A stretch of DNA of 64,000 bases from Desulfobacula sp. (GCF_021107415.1 NZ_JAIOSW010000149.1:31046-95045); one strand, 5' to 3'; shown: positions 1 to 8,985, numbered from the stretch's first letter. Numbers and translations are program-made. Notes: generated by a model from the letters alone, not told the origin.

Positions 1-1
1 G

Positions 2-1057
2 GCTGATGACTCTTTGCTGGTCAATTTTTTTACCCCCAGAGGAAAAGTGGTTCAAGCCATTAAAATGACATACCCCGGGATAAAACCGGATCATATTCAT
101 GTATGGACGCTCCAGGGAAAACGCCGTGAACCCCGCATCGGAAAAATATGGAAAGAATGGCAGGAACAAGGCGTTCATATTGTAGATGAAAACTGGACCC
201 TGCCCACAGGATTCCACCCGTTTACTGATTCAGGGACCTATGCCCCGACCTTTGCCGTAAAAACATGGAAAGATGAAAAGAATGATACGCATCTTTTCCT
301 GGTTGACGGATATGCGGCATCCGCTGAAGCTATCCAGGCAGCAAGTCTCACCTCTATTCTTAATATTGATGTCTCTTTAGCTGTGTTGTCATCTGAATTT
401 GCCCTGAGATTTGATAAAGATGCTGCCAGCATGAAACTTGATCCGGATGCAGATGACTTTGCCCACCGCCTTAAAAATGAAATTATTAAAAAAGAAGTCG
501 ATGATGCCTTAATCGAAACCTATCGGGAAAGCATCCGCTTGGCCCGTAATGCAGAAATTCCTTTGGAAAAACGAACCATTACCATAGACGATCTGATTGC
601 TGAAAAAAAATGGCGGGCACTTGCAACATCCGGATATATGCTCCCTGATCCTTATTCAGGCTCTCCAGGGGTCAGCCAGATTTCAGACGACACTTATTCT
701 GTCACAGTCCGAATGACCACTGAAAAAGCAGACAAACGAATAACCTTTGCCTTAAGACTTCTTGAAACATTTGGTGAAAGCAAATTAATCTTCAGTCCAC
801 TTCTCAACCGTTTTTTAAAAGGAGAGGATTTTGAGAACCGGGCGGTTAAGATTTCAGATTCAGGCAGAATCAGAAACGAGCTTCAGACCCTTTGTACCGA
901 TGCTCTGGAACACTTTGGAAATAAAGTGGCTCTCAAATTTAGTAAAATACCCAAAGCAACCTTTTCCGAAGAAGAGCAAAAAACGTTGCGGAACATCCTG
1001 ACATGGTATAAGAAAAATTATCCCATCTGGTTTGAGTGGCTTGAACTTAGCGAATAA
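2..1057 (+). CDS. Unrecognised protein, 5'-truncated by window edge
   Basis: The reading frame is open from base 2, so the true start lies upstream of the window; the internal TTG at 14 need not be the start. About 352 residues are visible. I see no signal peptide, membrane segment or catalytic motif I recognise. The middle is rich in charged helices, and the C-terminus is aromatic (WYKKNYPIWFEWLEL). The OsmC-like gene follows 12 bases after the stop, so the two are probably co-transcribed. It reads as a soluble cytoplasmic protein of unknown role. I am sure it is coding because of the long frame with no interruptions. Confidence 0.7.
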   Translation, partial: ADDSLLVNFFTPRGKVVQAIKMTYPGIKPDHIHVWTLQGKRREPRIGKIWKEWQEQGVHIVDENWTLPTGFHPFTDSGTYAPTFAVKTWKDEKNDTHLFLVDGYAASAEAIQAASLTSILNIDVSLAVLSSEFALRFDKDAASMKLDPDADDFAHRLKNEIIKKEVDDALIETYRESIRLARNAEIPLEKRTITIDDLIAEKKWRALATSGYMLPDPYSGSPGVSQISDDTYSVTVRMTTEKADKRITFALRLLETFGESKLIFSPLLNRFLKGEDFENRAVKISDSGRIRNELQTLCTDALEHFGNKVALKFSKIPKATFSEEEQKTLRNILTWYKKNYPIWFEWLELSE

Positions 1058-1069
1058 TGGGATGAAAGA

Positions 1070-1477
1070 ATGAGCGGATTTAAAGTAACATTTCCCGGCA
1101 ATAAAAAAATCGATGTCGCATTTAACAATTTTATCATTAAAACTGACCAGACTAAAGAAAATGGAGGTGATGAAACCGCACCCGAGCCATATGATGTTTT
1201 CATAACTTCCATAGGAGCCTGCGCCGGAATCTATGCAAAATCATTTTGTGATGTAAGAAAGCTTTCCACAAGTGACATGCATATTTTTATTGATGTCTTT
1301 TTCAAAGAAGGGCAAAAACTCATGGAACAGGTCAATATTACTCTCCATGTTGATCAACACTTCCCTGAAAAATATATCAAACCGATTACAAAATCCATGA
1401 ACGGGTGTGCAGTTAAAAACCAGCTTCATCCAGATATAAAGATCAATACCACTACAGTTTACCCGGATCAATCATAA
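1070..1477 (+). CDS. OsmC family protein
   Basis: 135 residues, the usual length for the OsmC/Ohr fold. The two cysteine regions expected of the family are present: IGACAGIYAKSFC near residue 50 and NGCAVKNQL near residue 115. Family members reduce organic peroxides or other small thiol-reactive substrates, and many are of unknown substrate. The N-terminal stretch has the ENGGDETAPEPYDVFITSIGAC pattern typical of YhfA-like OsmC proteins. It lies directly behind the preceding unknown gene with a short gap, suggesting one transcript. The family call is firm and the specific substrate is not determinable. Confidence 0.85.
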   Translation: MSGFKVTFPGNKKIDVAFNNFIIKTDQTKENGGDETAPEPYDVFITSIGACAGIYAKSFCDVRKLSTSDMHIFIDVFFKEGQKLMEQVNITLHVDQHFPEKYIKPITKSMNGCAVKNQLHPDIKINTTTVYPDQS

Positions 1478-1493
1478 TCCTAAATTAAGATTG

Positions 1494-2192
1494 TTAAATG
1501 GTTTTAATTGTTTTTTCCTTATTAATTCTCTCAATACTGATGATGGCATGCTCTTTTACATTTGAAATATGCTGTTTTAAAACTCTGATTGCACCATCAA
1601 GATTGGAACCGGCAATATAATCATATAATTTGATATGTTCCGAATCAACTGTATCCATGGGAGTTACAAAAAGAATATTGCCCCGGTATTTAAGATATAA
1701 GAGATCAAAAAGCGATTTTAAGGTGTTAATTTGTATCGTACATCCTGAGAGTGTTGCAAGGACAAGGTGAAATTCCATATCCTTTAAAAGCCGTTCCTTT
1801 AAATAAATATCTCTTACAGCATCAAGATGGCCGTCCAGAGCTTTTTTTAATATTTTCAGCCCTTTTTTGTCAATTTTGGATATGGTTTTTGGCAGGAGTG
1901 AGGTTTCGATTAATTCCCTGAATTCATAAATCTCTGTGATTTCTTTTAAACTGATATTTTCAGTATAATACCCGCGATTGGGTTCATGCCGGACAAGGCC
2001 TTGATACTCCAGCCGTTTCAATGCCTGGATAACGGGTGTTGTACTCATTTCAAGGCGGTTTGCAAGATCTCCATATGAAATCTTCTGTCCCGGTATAATT
2101 TCATTTAAAAAAAACATCCGCCGAATACCCATATAGGCTTCCTGGGTAAAATCATCTTTGCTCTTTTTCCTCTTTTTTATTTTTTTCTCCAT
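1494..2192 (-). CDS. GntR family transcriptional regulator (FCD/FadR type)
   Basis: About 232 residues. The N-terminal winged helix-turn-helix is recognisable at roughly residues 20-85 (YGDLANRLEMSTTPVIQALK, then the wing RLEYQGLVRHEPNRGYY). The all-helical FCD ligand-binding domain follows, with the characteristic RELIE and the His-rich metal/ligand positions (EFHLVLA, HIKLYDYI, LKQHI). I chose the ATG at 2192 rather than the upstream TTG at 2198. It is transcribed away from the 2-oxoacid oxidoreductase genes and shares their promoter region, which holds a 46-bp palindrome. It is therefore probably the repressor or activator of that operon, with a metabolite of the oxidised 2-oxoacid as effector (inference). 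Confidence 0.88.
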   Translation of the reverse strand: MEKKIKKRKKSKDDFTQEAYMGIRRMFFLNEIIPGQKISYGDLANRLEMSTTPVIQALKRLEYQGLVRHEPNRGYYTENISLKEITEIYEFRELIETSLLPKTISKIDKKGLKILKKALDGHLDAVRDIYLKERLLKDMEFHLVLATLSGCTIQINTLKSLFDLLYLKYRGNILFVTPMDTVDSEHIKLYDYIAGSNLDGAIRVLKQHISNVKEHAIISIERINKEKTIKTI

Positions 2193-2306
2193 GTGCAAAA
2201 TAAATATACCAAGCCTTTTATAAAATCAATTAGAAAATAATAAGAAAAATAAAAAAAATTGACCCCAATAATAGCTCTATCTACCTGAATATCAATCATT
2301 TTATTC

Positions 2307-2377
2307 TTGACATAATCGCCAAAAAAAGATAATAAATTATAAATCTGATCAAATATTTGATCAGATTTATAATTTAT
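2307..2377 (+). promoter_or_regulatory. Promoter with a perfect 46-bp palindromic operator
   Basis: A TTGACA hexamer at 2307-2312 is followed, 19 bases later, by a perfect 46-base palindrome (2332-2377) centred on AAAT|ATTT. It contains the arms TCTGATCAAA and TTTGATCAGA. The palindrome covers the place where a -10 box would lie, 37 bases before the oxidoreductase start. GntR-family proteins bind palindromes, so it is a likely site for the divergent regulator. Such a long perfect symmetry suggests two overlapping dimer sites or a strong mRNA hairpin. The symmetry is seen directly and the binding protein is inferred. Confidence 0.7.
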
Positions 2378-2414
2378 ACTGATAAAAGCTCTTATCAAAC
2401 CCAAGGAGAAAAAA

Positions 2415-3530
2415 ATGGCTTTGTCATTTATGGAAGGAAATGAGGCACTTGCCAGGGGAGCAATTGCTGCAGGCTGCAATTTTTTTGCAGGTTATCCCAT
2501 CACACCGGCAACAACAATTTTTAACAGCATGCTGAGCATGCTGCCCCCCACAGGCGGTATTTGTATTCAGGGAGAAGATGAAATCGCATCCATGGGATAT
2601 TGCATCGGCGCATCCATGGCAGGCAAAAAAGTATTGACCGCAACATCCGGCCCCGGCATCAGTCTTTACAGCGAACAGCTTTCATTTGCCATTGGCAGTG
2701 AAATCCCTTTGGTGATTGCAGATGTGCAACGCCTGGGGCCCTCAACAGGCTCGGCAACCCGAGGCGCTGACAGTGATATCCAATTCTTAAGATGGGGGAG
2801 CACAAGCGGTGTCCCAGTGATCGTGCTTGTTCCTAAGGATGCTCTTGACTGCTATATCCTTGCTGTCCATGCCTTTAACTATGCTGAAGAATTCAGATGC
2901 CCTGTTTTTATTGCTTCCAATAAAGAAATCGGGATGAACAGGGAAAGCTTTGATCTTGATTCCGTCACCCTTCCGCCGATTGTCGAGAGAAAATTATTTT
3001 CAGGGGACAGGTATCTGCCGTTTGAAGCCAAACCGGATGAGGCTCCGCCATTTCTTCCCATTGGCGGGAAAACCCTTGTCAGACAAACATCATCAACCCA
3101 TGGACCGGACGGCTATATCACCATTGATCCGGAAGTGATTGCACAAAACCAGGCAAGGCTGAGAGAAAAAATCCATAGTGCCCGGAAAAGGATTACTCTT
3201 TTTGAAGAAAATATCAAAGAAAATAGTGACACTTTGATCATCAGTTATGGTGTCACTTCCCGGGCAGTTGCAGATGCCGGAAAAATTCTTGAAAGCCACG
3301 GAAAACCAGTCTCTACCTTAAGTCTTAAAACCCTGTGGCCGGTCCCGGAAGAGCTTTTAATAGAAAAAGCAAAACTCTTTAAACGCATTGTCGTCATTGA
3401 AATGAATCTGGGCCAATATGTCAATGAAATAAAACGGGTGCTTTGTGATAAAAAAGTGACGTTTTACGGCCAGATGAACGGTGTGTTGATCTCTCCCTCA
3501 AAAATTATGGAGGTCATTGAAAATGAATAG
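2415..3530 (+). CDS. 2-oxoacid:ferredoxin oxidoreductase, alpha subunit
   Basis: 371 residues. It starts after a good ribosome site (AAGGAG). The N-terminus (GNEALARGAIAAGCNFFAGYPITP) is the pyrimidine-binding domain I of the KorA/VorB alpha family. GEDEIASMGYCIGASMAGKK and ATSGPGISLYSEQL carry the conserved thiamine/substrate features. Domain II at the C-terminus (about 260-370) is also present. The family oxidatively decarboxylates 2-oxoacids to acyl-CoA with reduction of ferredoxin. No gamma domain is present here; it is fused to the beta subunit encoded next. The stop overlaps the beta start by eight bases, indicating coupled translation. Substrate (2-oxoglutarate or branched-chain/aromatic) cannot be decided from sequence alone. 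Confidence 0.88.
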   Translation: MALSFMEGNEALARGAIAAGCNFFAGYPITPATTIFNSMLSMLPPTGGICIQGEDEIASMGYCIGASMAGKKVLTATSGPGISLYSEQLSFAIGSEIPLVIADVQRLGPSTGSATRGADSDIQFLRWGSTSGVPVIVLVPKDALDCYILAVHAFNYAEEFRCPVFIASNKEIGMNRESFDLDSVTLPPIVERKLFSGDRYLPFEAKPDEAPPFLPIGGKTLVRQTSSTHGPDGYITIDPEVIAQNQARLREKIHSARKRITLFEENIKENSDTLIISYGVTSRAVADAGKILESHGKPVSTLSLKTLWPVPEELLIEKAKLFKRIVVIEMNLGQYVNEIKRVLCDKKVTFYGQMNGVLISPSKIMEVIENE

Positions 3531-4812
3531 TTATTTAAATAAAACCCGGCCCCTTGTTTACTGCCCCGGGTGTACCCATGAGAAAATCACTAAAGGCCTT
3601 GATAAAGCTTTTGGCCACTTAAACCTTCCAGCAAACAAAACCGTTATCGTAACGGATATCGGGTGCTCAGGACTTTTTGATACTTTCTTCAACGTGCACG
3701 CCCTCCACGGAATTCACGGCCGGGCCCTAACCTATGCATCGGGTCTCAAACTTGCCGACCCCGAGCTGAACGTGATTGTCACAATGGGAGACGGGGGACT
3801 GGGTATCGGTGGTGCCCATGTATTGGCATCCTGCAGAAAGAATCTTGATATCACGCTGATCATTCTTAATAATTTCAACTTTGGAATGACCGGCGGACAA
3901 TACTCTGCCACCACGCCGACGGATGCAATGGTAGGATCGGATTTTCTCAATCATGCGGAAATACCCATTGACATCTGTGCGGTTGCCGAAAGTGCAGGTG
4001 CAACTTATATTGCCAAATGTTCAGGCCATGATGCCGATCTATCACAAAAAATTACCGATGCTATTGAACACAAAGGATTTTCAATCATTGAAACCCTTGG
4101 TATGTGTACCGGGCGTTACACAAAAAGAAACCAGCTGACACCCAAAACCCTTGATCAGATGATCAATAGCCTTCCTGAAAGGTCTGGTGTCATAGAAAAG
4201 AATCAAAGGCCTGAATATGGTGAACGTTACAGGGCACTTGCCAAAGAGAGAAATACTTTTCCAGAAGCGGTTACCATAGAAAAAAAGATTGATCTTAAAA
4301 ATTATCAACGGCAGGAAGTGGTCATTTTAGGCAGTGCGGGCATGCGGATCGTAACAGCCGGTGATATTGTCTGTTATGCAGGCCTTTGCGCGGGCATGAA
4401 CGTGTCAATGAAAAATGATTATAATATTACCGTTCTCAGGGGACAGTCTGTCAGTGAAATCCTGATTTCTCCTGAAAGAATCGGCTATACCGGCATTGAA
4501 TCTCCAACTGTTGTCCTGGCACTGAGTGATGAAGGTGTCCAGCGAAGAAAAAAAATATTTGCGACCCTGAAACCAGACACATTTGTTTTAAAAGAAAAAA
4601 GTGTCTCCATTCCTGAAACAAGCGCTGACGTTGTTGAAATTGACTTCAGAGAACTCAAAATCAAAAAACAGGACTGGGCGTTGGCTTCCCTTGGGGTAAT
4701 GGCAAAAAAAGAAAAAGCCATTAATAAAGAAACGCTGAATCACGCTTTAAAGGCCCGATTTAATGAAAAAGTCTATCAAATTGCAATGGAAACCATTGAA
4801 AAAATGACTTGA
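3523..4812 (+). CDS. 2-oxoacid:ferredoxin oxidoreductase, fused beta-gamma subunit
   Basis: I use the ATG at 3523, preceded by GGAGG, rather than the upstream TTG at 3517; the protein is about 429 residues. Residues 1-230 are a beta subunit: CPGCTHEKI (cluster/TPP region), DIGCSGLFD, and the TPP motif GDGGLGIGGAH...NNFNFGMTGGQ. From about residue 265 a gamma domain follows (VVILGSAGMRIVTAGDIVCYAG...). In most relatives gamma is a separate subunit, so the fusion is uncommon. No 8Fe ferredoxin domain is visible, so a separate delta subunit or ferredoxin must supply electron exit. It forms a two-gene operon with the alpha subunit. Confidence 0.88.
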   Translation: MNSYLNKTRPLVYCPGCTHEKITKGLDKAFGHLNLPANKTVIVTDIGCSGLFDTFFNVHALHGIHGRALTYASGLKLADPELNVIVTMGDGGLGIGGAHVLASCRKNLDITLIILNNFNFGMTGGQYSATTPTDAMVGSDFLNHAEIPIDICAVAESAGATYIAKCSGHDADLSQKITDAIEHKGFSIIETLGMCTGRYTKRNQLTPKTLDQMINSLPERSGVIEKNQRPEYGERYRALAKERNTFPEAVTIEKKIDLKNYQRQEVVILGSAGMRIVTAGDIVCYAGLCAGMNVSMKNDYNITVLRGQSVSEILISPERIGYTGIESPTVVLALSDEGVQRRKKIFATLKPDTFVLKEKSVSIPETSADVVEIDFRELKIKKQDWALASLGVMAKKEKAINKETLNHALKARFNEKVYQIAMETIEKMT

Positions 4813-4880
4813 GCTTCAAGTTGACATTTATTTGTGCTATTTAACCAAACATGGAAAAATCAAACAAATAAAAACAATAA

Positions 4881-4920
4881 TATGACCTGGCCCGGCATAC
4901 CTTTGCCGGGCTAGGTCATA
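4881..4920. terminator. Strong hairpin between convergent genes
   Basis: A 17-bp stem (4881-4897 with 4904-4920, one G-T pair) closes a six-base loop. The tract following on the minus strand is T-rich, while the plus strand has only A-rich and short T runs. It sits between the oxidoreductase stop and the convergent glutamate synthase-like stop, so it probably ends transcription from both sides. Confidence 0.75.
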
Positions 4921-4990
4921 AAATCCAGGTAAATTTTTCATATGCCCTTTTTTACGTGTGACCTTCAGGTTATTCGAATAAATATCCCTT

Positions 4991-6649
4991 TTATGCGTTC
5001 AATATCTTTTTCGCACTTTCATTATTCACATCCGTCACATGAGGAATACCGGTTTCAACTGCTGTTTCCCGATTACCTGAAAAAATCTCATGACGTGTAA
5101 TTTGTTTTAAAGAAAATTTTCTTGCCCCGGCCATGAGCTGCTGCAGGCCGCATCCCAGTTTATCCGCCAATGTATAGAACGCAATGGCACCATAAGGAAT
5201 ATTTTTCATTTCCTCCTTACCCAGTTTTTTCTCAAGATCATGATAGCCGACAAAAATTTCATCTGCAGTCTTTCCAACTTCCAGAACCGTTTTCGGTAAT
5301 TCATTCCAATTGCCGTTTACTGCCGCCCGCTGCTCAGGATTGATGGCTCCCTCTATGTTGGCCCCTAAAAATCCCGGAATCATAATAGCTCTTCCCATAC
5401 AAATCAGTTTCGTATAGGGAGCCCCCAGGGCCAATGCTTTAAAAATATGATCTTCAAGGGCAAATCCGCCGGCAAAAGACATGTCCACAACATTTTTCCC
5501 TTTTGCCGATAAAATGCCGGCATATTCATGGGCTTTTGAATGAAGATTAATGGAGGGAACACCCCAGCTTTGCATCATATTCCACGGACTCATACCCGTC
5601 CCTCCGCCGGAGCCGTCAATTGTTAACAAATCAAGATTTGCATCTGTTGCAAACTTAATTGCCATTGCCAGCTCTTCCATTCCATAAGAACCTGTTTTCA
5701 GGGTAATCCTTTCAAACCCGATGCCGCGGAGATATTCTACGGAATCCATGAAATCTTTCTGGACCTCGCTGACCGTATCCAGATTGGTACCACCCAAACG
5801 GCTGTGCCGGGCAAAAGACTTAATTGCACCCTGCTCAAATCCCTGCTGAACTTCAGACAGAGACGGATCAGGATCAACCACATATCCCCGTTCTTTCAGA
5901 AAAAGGGCATATTCAAGGCTTCTGACCTGTATTTCTCCGCCAATATTCTTTGCACCCTGACCCCATTTTAATTCAATAATACACTTGTCCCCATATTTAT
6001 CCACGACATACTCTGCAACACCATTTCGGGTATCCTCAACATTCAGCTGAACAATGATGGCACCAAACCCATCAAAATACCGTAGATAGGTTTCTATTCT
6101 CCGGTCAAGCTCAGGTGCCTTAACAATTTTACCTTTTTTATCTTTCTGGGAACCGATTTCAGAATTTCTATCCACACCCACCACATTCTCACCGATCACC
6201 ACAGGAATACCGATCAATGCACCGCCAATGGCAAAGGCATCCCAATATTTTTCTGCTATAAGGGTTGAGCCCAAAGCACCTGTCATCATGGGCATGCGGA
6301 TTTTTGTTTTAATCTTGGTCCCAAACTCGGTTTCAAGGCTGACATTTGGAAAAACACAGTCATCCGGGCTGTTGGTCAACCCTTGTGTAAGTCCGGCAGA
6401 ACCATATGCATAGCCTTGAATTCTCAGGGAATTATAGGATACCCCCACATGGTTGGTATTGTTTGCACCGGCGGTAACCAGACCATAGCTTCTCGGATAT
6501 AATAATTTCCTTCCAACCATGCTGGACAGCCATGTTTCACACTTCCCATTGCAATCTGCACGGCATAATGTGCAAAGACTTGATTCACAGACGTTCCCTC
6601 GATTTTTGGTTCCCAGGGCATCATTTCCTTTTGAAAATCGCATTTCCAT
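4991..6649 (-). CDS. FMN-binding glutamate synthase-like protein
   Basis: 552 residues starting at ATG 6649 behind AAGGAG. The N-terminus has a short Cys-rich segment (CESSLCTLCRADCNGKC) that could hold a cluster or metal. The body is the FMN/TIM-barrel domain of glutamate synthases: ELKWGQGAKNIGGEIQ, DGSGGGTGMSP, FAGGFALEDHIFKALALGA and GLQQLMAGARKF. It lacks the amidotransferase and GXGXG domains of full-length GltB. Proteins like this are known in archaea and anaerobes either as glutamate synthase cores or as enzymes of unknown substrate. It is monocistronic, with a terminator-bearing leader of more than 60 bases (see 6714-6763). Confidence 0.82.
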   Translation of the reverse strand: MEMRFSKGNDALGTKNRGNVCESSLCTLCRADCNGKCETWLSSMVGRKLLYPRSYGLVTAGANNTNHVGVSYNSLRIQGYAYGSAGLTQGLTNSPDDCVFPNVSLETEFGTKIKTKIRMPMMTGALGSTLIAEKYWDAFAIGGALIGIPVVIGENVVGVDRNSEIGSQKDKKGKIVKAPELDRRIETYLRYFDGFGAIIVQLNVEDTRNGVAEYVVDKYGDKCIIELKWGQGAKNIGGEIQVRSLEYALFLKERGYVVDPDPSLSEVQQGFEQGAIKSFARHSRLGGTNLDTVSEVQKDFMDSVEYLRGIGFERITLKTGSYGMEELAMAIKFATDANLDLLTIDGSGGGTGMSPWNMMQSWGVPSINLHSKAHEYAGILSAKGKNVVDMSFAGGFALEDHIFKALALGAPYTKLICMGRAIMIPGFLGANIEGAINPEQRAAVNGNWNELPKTVLEVGKTADEIFVGYHDLEKKLGKEEMKNIPYGAIAFYTLADKLGCGLQQLMAGARKFSLKQITRHEIFSGNRETAVETGIPHVTDVNNESAKKILNA

Positions 6650-6713
6650 AATTTTATCTCCTTTTTCATAATCTTGTCAGCTTTTCACATTTCCCCATTG
6701 AAATGATTTCCTG

Positions 6714-6763
6714 AAAATAAAAAAAGGTATCCTCCCCGGTTAGAACCCGAATCAGACACCTTT
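6714..6763 (-). terminator. Leader terminator / putative attenuator upstream of the glutamate synthase-like gene
   Basis: On the minus strand a 9-bp stem (6755-6763 with 6723-6731, one G-U pair) is followed at once by a U-rich tract (complement of 6714-6725). It lies about 65 bases ahead of the ATG at 6649, inside the 5' leader, so it would stop transcription before the gene. An alternative small stem, GACA/TGTC at 6755-6766, competes with the 5' arm. I could not match it to a named riboswitch class. Confidence 0.55.
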
Positions 6764-6899
6764 GTCCTGGAAAAATCCATTTTTACGCCATTGTAAAAAT
6801 AAATTAAATTCTGGAAAGAAGTATCTTGAAAAGATTTTAATGTCAACTTAATCTTTTAAAAAAAAATATTTTATACAACTTGCCTGTATTGCATACTTC

Positions 6900-6928
6900 T
6901 TGACAATCTACCTCAATAAAAGTAACTA
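6900..6928 (+). promoter_or_regulatory. Probable sigma-70 promoter of the GGDEF-PilZ gene
   Basis: TTGACA at 6900-6905, a 17-base spacer, then TAACTA at 6923-6928. The start codon is 37 bases further on with a near-perfect AAGGAGG site. The -35 box matches consensus perfectly and the -10 is moderate. Confidence 0.45.
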
Positions 6929-6964
6929 TTTCATTAAATTTTCAAGGCTTAATAAAGGAGGAAC

Positions 6965-8134
6965 ATGGGTTCACTCAAAGAGTCAGTCTTAAATTGCAGT
7001 ATAAATACAGATGATGACGATGTTTTTATCAATAAACTCAACAAACTTGCGGGAAATAACGGGGAAGATACCTACTCCGTTATTATACAGACACTGACAA
7101 GTCTTGATCTTAAACCCGGAGAGGCTAAAAAATGCTGGTTTGAAATCATTTCACACCGGGAAAATATATCCAATACTCTGGGCAGAAAAATAAGTTTGCT
7201 GGCAACAATCAGCGACTATTTTTTCTCATTTGAAAAATCTTTGAAAAATCACAGAATTGTTGAAATAAATGCCTATGAAAAAATAAAAAAAGACTCAACC
7301 CATGACGATCTTACAGGGCTTTTCAACAAAGCTTATATGCAAGACGCTTTAAGTCAACACATCTCTTTAGCAAAACGCCACAACACAGACCTGTCAATTC
7401 TGTTTCTTGACATTGATGATTTCAAGGGAATTAATGATACTTTCGGGCATCATTCCGGTGATATTGTCTTAAAAAATGTTGCACATACGATCAGCCAGGA
7501 AATGAGAGCAAGTGATATTATAGCCCGGTTTGGAGGAGATGAATTTGTTATCCTTATGCCCAATACATATAAAATAAATGCTCTTTTAATTTCTGAAAGA
7601 TTACGAAAAACCATTCAACAAAAAACAATTACAATAAAAGGCACAACTCATCAAATAACGGTAAGCGGCGGGGTGGCGGGTTTTCCTGTTGATGCTCTGA
7701 AAGTTAAAGATTTATTAAATCTGGCCGACAGTGCACTTTATAGAGCAAAAGGTGCTGGAAAAAACAGTATTTCTCTTTTTAAAGAAGATAAACGGCGTTT
7801 TTTACGCATTAAATTCAACCGTCCGATAAAAGTAAAGCACCTGGGTTTCACTCGCACACGCACACTATCAGGAACAAGTAAAAATATAGCCATTGGCGGT
7901 ATTCTCTTTGAAAATAAAGAACCGCTGTCAATCGGTGCCAAGGTACAGGTAAGTTTTTCAATAGACAAAGAATCGGACCCTCTTTTTCTTATAGGCACCA
8001 TTGTCAGAGTCGAGACATTTGGACCGCATAATTATGATATTGGCATGACACTGTCTTTTAAAGAAATGGAAAAAACAGCTAAAGATGAAATATCAAAATT
8101 TTTAATCCAGCAGTCAGAAGACAATGATAAATAA
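6965..8134 (+). CDS. Diguanylate cyclase with C-terminal PilZ domain
   Basis: 389 residues. Residues 1-105 are a helical N-terminal region without a recognised sensor. The GGDEF domain spans about 112-270: DDLTGLFNKAYM, FLDIDDFKGINDTFGH and the intact GGDEF at 190-194. An RxxD inhibitory site (RASD, 181-184) lies five residues before it, so it is a predicted active, product-inhibited c-di-GMP synthase. A PilZ domain follows (about 276-385), with RRFLR and NIAIGG, a slight variant of the c-di-GMP-binding (D/N)xSxxG. Enzyme and receptor in one protein suggest local feedback. No membrane segment is seen. The window also contains a c-di-GMP riboswitch. Confidence 0.92.
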   Translation: MGSLKESVLNCSINTDDDDVFINKLNKLAGNNGEDTYSVIIQTLTSLDLKPGEAKKCWFEIISHRENISNTLGRKISLLATISDYFFSFEKSLKNHRIVEINAYEKIKKDSTHDDLTGLFNKAYMQDALSQHISLAKRHNTDLSILFLDIDDFKGINDTFGHHSGDIVLKNVAHTISQEMRASDIIARFGGDEFVILMPNTYKINALLISERLRKTIQQKTITIKGTTHQITVSGGVAGFPVDALKVKDLLNLADSALYRAKGAGKNSISLFKEDKRRFLRIKFNRPIKVKHLGFTRTRTLSGTSKNIAIGGILFENKEPLSIGAKVQVSFSIDKESDPLFLIGTIVRVETFGPHNYDIGMTLSFKEMEKTAKDEISKFLIQQSEDNDK

Positions 8135-8155
8135 TTCATTAAATTAAAAAAACGC

Positions 8156-8968
8156 ATGGCAAAACTAATTATTACTATTGCACCAACAGGCTCTATTCCC
8201 ACTAAAAAAAACAATCCAAATGTACCCATAAGTCCTGATGAAATTATTCAAACAGGAATTTTATGCGAAAAAGCCGGCGCATCCATTATCCATATCCATG
8301 CCCGCAATCCGGTTGATGAAACTGCATCAACAGATTTTCAGATTTTTAAAAAAATCTTTCAAGGTCTAAGCCGGGAAACAAACCTGATCATTCAGATTTC
8401 CACAGGTGGAAGAGCAGGTATGGAGTACGAAAAACGAAGTGAAAGATTATCACTAAAACCTGAAATGGCCAGCTTAACCACTGGATCTGTTAATTTCCCT
8501 TCATCCGTCTATGCCAACAGTCCGGATCTTATTTGCGCCCTGACAAAGGACATGAAAACCTATGGCATTAAGCCTGAAATCGAAATTTTTGATGTCAGCA
8601 TGATTCAAAATGCCCTTGACCTGGCAGACCAGGGCTTGATGAGCCGGCCTTTACATTTTGATTTTGTCATGGGGCTAAAGGGTGCTATCCCGGCAACAAT
8701 AGAGAATCTGGTGCATCTTAAGAACAGCATTCCCCGGGAAGCGACCTGGACTGTGGCCGGAATAGGAGCCTATCAACTGCCCATGTGTATCCGTGCCATC
8801 GCCATGGGCGGTCAGGCACGGGCCCGGCTGGAAGATTGCATTCATTACCGCAAAGGAGAGCTTGCATCCAATGAACAGCTTGTAAAACGCATTGTGCAGG
8901 CGAGTAATATGATGAGCAGAAAAATAGCAACACCTGATGAAGCAAGAAAAATCCTTGGTTTAGTCTAA
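8156..8968 (+). CDS. BKACE family beta-keto acid cleavage enzyme (DUF849)
   Basis: 270 residues, typical length. The metal-binding IIHIHAR motif is near residue 45, QISTGGR lies near 80, and the C-terminal GQARARLEDCIHY is also characteristic. Enzymes of this family (first described as 3-keto-5-aminohexanoate cleavage enzyme) condense a beta-keto acid with acetyl-CoA to yield acetoacetate and a new acyl-CoA. No strong ribosome site precedes the ATG, which lies 21 bases after the GGDEF gene. Two aminotransferases follow closely, so the keto acid probably derives from a beta- or D-amino acid. The substrate itself is not determinable. Confidence 0.88.
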   Translation: MAKLIITIAPTGSIPTKKNNPNVPISPDEIIQTGILCEKAGASIIHIHARNPVDETASTDFQIFKKIFQGLSRETNLIIQISTGGRAGMEYEKRSERLSLKPEMASLTTGSVNFPSSVYANSPDLICALTKDMKTYGIKPEIEIFDVSMIQNALDLADQGLMSRPLHFDFVMGLKGAIPATIENLVHLKNSIPREATWTVAGIGAYQLPMCIRAIAMGGQARARLEDCIHYRKGELASNEQLVKRIVQASNMMSRKIATPDEARKILGLV

Positions 8969-8985
8969 ATGAAAAGGGTAAATAA

